Positions 13,157 through 14,714 of a stretch of DNA of 14,714 nt are shown here, piece after piece. The position numbers and the translations under genes were made by a program. Below the pieces are notes generated by a model. It was not told the DNA's origin, searched no databases, and saw only the letters and a list, made by a program, of their open reading frames with translations. Origin of the DNA: Treponema sp. (GTDB lineage: Bacteria; Spirochaetota; Spirochaetia; Treponematales; Treponemataceae); contig JAAZLA010000207.1 of NCBI GenBank assembly GCA_012799545.1, positions 1-14,714 of the forward strand, in the 5' to 3' direction. The number at the start of each line of letters is the position of its first letter. Position 1 is the stretch's first letter.

Positions 13157-14714
13157 GTGTTTTTTAAAGCGCTTTTGATAAATGCGGTAAATAAGGGATG
13201 TGGTTTTGATGGCTGGGATGTAAACTCGGGGTGAAATTGCACGCCAATGCCCCAAGGGTGGTCTTTCCACTCAAAGGCTTCTACAGAATTGTCTTTTGTC
13301 GAAAATCCTGTGATACTGAGGCCTGTTTTTTCCAAATCTTCGGTATATTTTTTGTCAAAGGCATATTTTGATCGGTGTCTTTCCATTATGGTAGTCGATT
13401 TATACACAGATTCTATGAGGCTGCCCTTTAGCAAGCGAACTTCCATTGCACCAAGGCGCATAACTCCTGCCGCTGTGAGCCCTGCTTGTTCTTCGGGGAG
13501 GGAAATAATGGGATATTCTGTGTTTTGAATAAATTCCGTCGAGTCAGCTTCTTGCCATCCGAGGATATTTCTCGCTGCCTCGATTGCCATCAATTGCATG
13601 CCCAAGTCTATACCTAAGAAGGGGATTTTTTGCTCGCGTGCGTATTGTACTGTGGCGAGTAAGCCTAAAAAGCCTCGTTGTCCATAGCTTCCTGGAATAA
13701 TGATTGCATCGATATCTTTGAAATAATCTTTGGGGTTTGTGCAGGATTCAATTGTTTCTGCATCTATTTTTATGATTTCGAGCGAGGCATTGTTTCCCGT
13801 AACTGCTGCATGGAGAAGAGACTCGCGAACAGATTTATAGCAATCGTCGAGGTAGTTTTTTTGTCCGAGCATACCGACTTTTAAGCTTTGTTTCGGATTA
13901 TTGAATCGGCGTAAAAAGAGGTTCCAACTTGAAATATCAGAGACAGTGTCGTTTATATTGAGTTTTTGTAGGGCTTTTTGCATTAAACCTTGTTTATGAA
14001 AGTAAACGGGAAGTTCATAGACGGTATGTTCAACATCGATGGAGGTAAAGACTGCATCCTTTTCGACATTGCAAAAAAGGGCAATTTTATGTTTTAAGTC
14101 CTCAGGGAGTTCAGATTCGCTTCGACAAAGAAGAATATCAGGCTGTATACCAATCTCCTGCATTTTTTTTACCGAATGTTGGGTAGGTTTTGTTTTAAGT
14201 TCATTGCCACTCACCATGGGGACGAGGGTGAGATGGATAGAAAGCGCATTTCCTCTTCCTTTTTCTCGAATGAGTTGACGAGCTGCTTCTAAAAAAGGGA
14301 TGGATTCAATGTCGCCGACAGTGCCACCTATTTCAACAATAACAATATCTGCTTCATTGCTCGAAGCAAGATAGAGGATGCGCCGTTTTATTTCGTCGGT
14401 TATATGTGGTATAACTTGTATGGTTCTGCCATTGTAGCGCCCGGCACGCTCGTTTTTTATAACTTCTTCGTAAATTTTCCCTGTTGTAACGGAATTGTGC
14501 TTTGAAAGACTCACATTTGTAAATCGTGAATAATTGCCTAAATTAAGGTCTGTTTCTGTACCGTCATCGGTAACGTAGATTTCACCATGTTGATAGGGGC
14601 TCATATTACCTGCATCAACGTTTATATAGGGGTCACACTTCATTAAGGCAATTTTTAAACCAGCTTTTTCCAAGAGGCTTGCTAGGGAAGCAGTTGCGAC
14701 ACCTTTCCCTAAGC
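13153..14714 (-). CDS. pyrG: CTP synthase with altered glutaminase site (5' end off window)
   Basis: The coding frame runs to the right edge of the window, so only about the first 15 residues are missing (the visible part starts LGKGVATASLASLL). It makes CTP from UTP and ATP. The synthetase half is well conserved: CDPYINVDAGNMSPYQHGE, VEIGGTVGDIES, LKTKPTQHSV and RSESELPEDLKHKIALFCNV. The glutaminase half keeps His (13231-13233) and Glu (13225-13227) in QFHPEF, the Gln of GMQ and the Glu of STEF. But the block normally reading GICLGMQ is GIDLGMQ here: the nucleophilic Cys (Cys379 in E. coli) is Asp, codon GAC at 13606-13608. PGGFG has become PGSYG (Ser at 13687-13689), and the Arg before Tyr in the RHRHRY block is Lys (13366-13368). 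The enzyme should use free ammonia only. Confidence 0.95.
   Translation of the reverse strand, partial: LGKGVATASLASLLEKAGLKIALMKCDPYINVDAGNMSPYQHGEIYVTDDGTETDLNLGNYSRFTNVSLSKHNSVTTGKIYEEVIKNERAGRYNGRTIQVIPHITDEIKRRILYLASSNEADIVIVEIGGTVGDIESIPFLEAARQLIREKGRGNALSIHLTLVPMVSGNELKTKPTQHSVKKMQEIGIQPDILLCRSESELPEDLKHKIALFCNVEKDAVFTSIDVEHTVYELPVYFHKQGLMQKALQKLNINDTVSDISSWNLFLRRFNNPKQSLKVGMLGQKNYLDDCYKSVRESLLHAAVTGNNASLEIIKIDAETIESCTNPKDYFKDIDAIIIPGSYGQRGFLGLLATVQYAREQKIPFLGIDLGMQLMAIEAARNILGWQEADSTEFIQNTEYPIISLPEEQAGLTAAGVMRLGAMEVRLLKGSLIESVYKSTTIMERHRSKYAFDKKYTEDLEKTGLSITGFSTKDNSVEAFEWKDHPWGIGVQFHPEFTSQPSKPHPLFTAFIKSALKNT

Noticed and set aside
13157..13270. Longer start of the LptC-like gene
   Set aside because: The extension runs through the end of pyrG and would hide the lipoprotein signal at the N-terminus.
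14671..14673. TTG as the start of pyrG
   Set aside because: Conserved CTP synthase sequence (LGKGVATASLASLL) continues in frame up to the window edge, so this TTG is an internal leucine.
1..14714. CRISPR array, insertion sequence or phage attachment site
   Set aside because: No regularly spaced direct repeats outside the coding repeats, no transposase or integrase motif, and no repeat of the tRNA 3' end was seen.

Overview
The window most likely comes from a treponeme-like spirochaete. It is AT-rich, encodes an LPS-type Lpt export system (so a double membrane), uses RNase Y, has several lipoproteins with loose spirochaete-style lipoboxes (FVSC, FLSC, FNAC), and carries a tRNA without an encoded CCA end. 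Phylum is an inference from gene content; no gene was searched against a database. The left end is visibly more AT-rich than the right: one 60-base line counted at 301-360 is 30% G+C and one at 13561-13620 is 45%.

Layout. Bases 1-2569 (+): the tail of an unknown gene, two small lipoproteins (one with a carboxypeptidase-regulatory-like fold plus TPR-like helices) and a lipid-anchored clostripain-type (C11) cysteine peptidase, tightly packed as one operon. 2683-4709 (+): a separate operon with its own near-consensus promoter encoding a PadR repressor, a HAAS/DUF1700-type four-helix membrane protein and a DUF4097 beta-helix protein with eight STSGS-type repeats. 4733-4868 (+): promoter and tRNA-Leu(CAG). 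4907-6028 (-): a D-lactate dehydrogenase-type enzyme with a cysteine-rich tail, a large dyad over its promoter and a second dyad over its ribosome binding site. 6090-6449 (+): a PilZ (c-di-GMP binding) protein. 6576-7595 (+): an RlmM/FtsJ-like RNA 2'-O-methyltransferase. 7675-9404 (+): pyrE followed by a ferredoxin-less RACo-type ASKHA ATPase. 9439-9473: a strong two-way terminator. 9490-14714 (-): pyrG (5' end off the window), lptC, lptA, lptB and rny.

How the genes fit together. pyrE (OMP synthesis) and pyrG (UTP to CTP) are both pyrimidine genes but sit in different operons. pyrG-lptC-lptA are joined by two ATGA overlaps and lptB follows after 45 bases, giving an LPS-export block co-transcribed with CTP synthase; CTP is the donor for CMP-sugars and CDP-lipids. 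rny, next downstream, has its own promoter.

The most striking observation is in pyrG: the catalytic cysteine of the glutaminase domain is an aspartate (codon 13606-13608), and two other glutaminase positions are changed, while the synthetase domain, the dyad His/Glu and the glutamine-contact Gln and Glu are kept. This predicts an ammonia-dependent CTP synthase. Other points of interest are the two-block serine codon pattern in the DUF4097 repeats, the operator-like dyads in front of the dehydrogenase gene and its CX2CX6CX7C tail, and the orphan RACo ASKHA domain next to pyrE.
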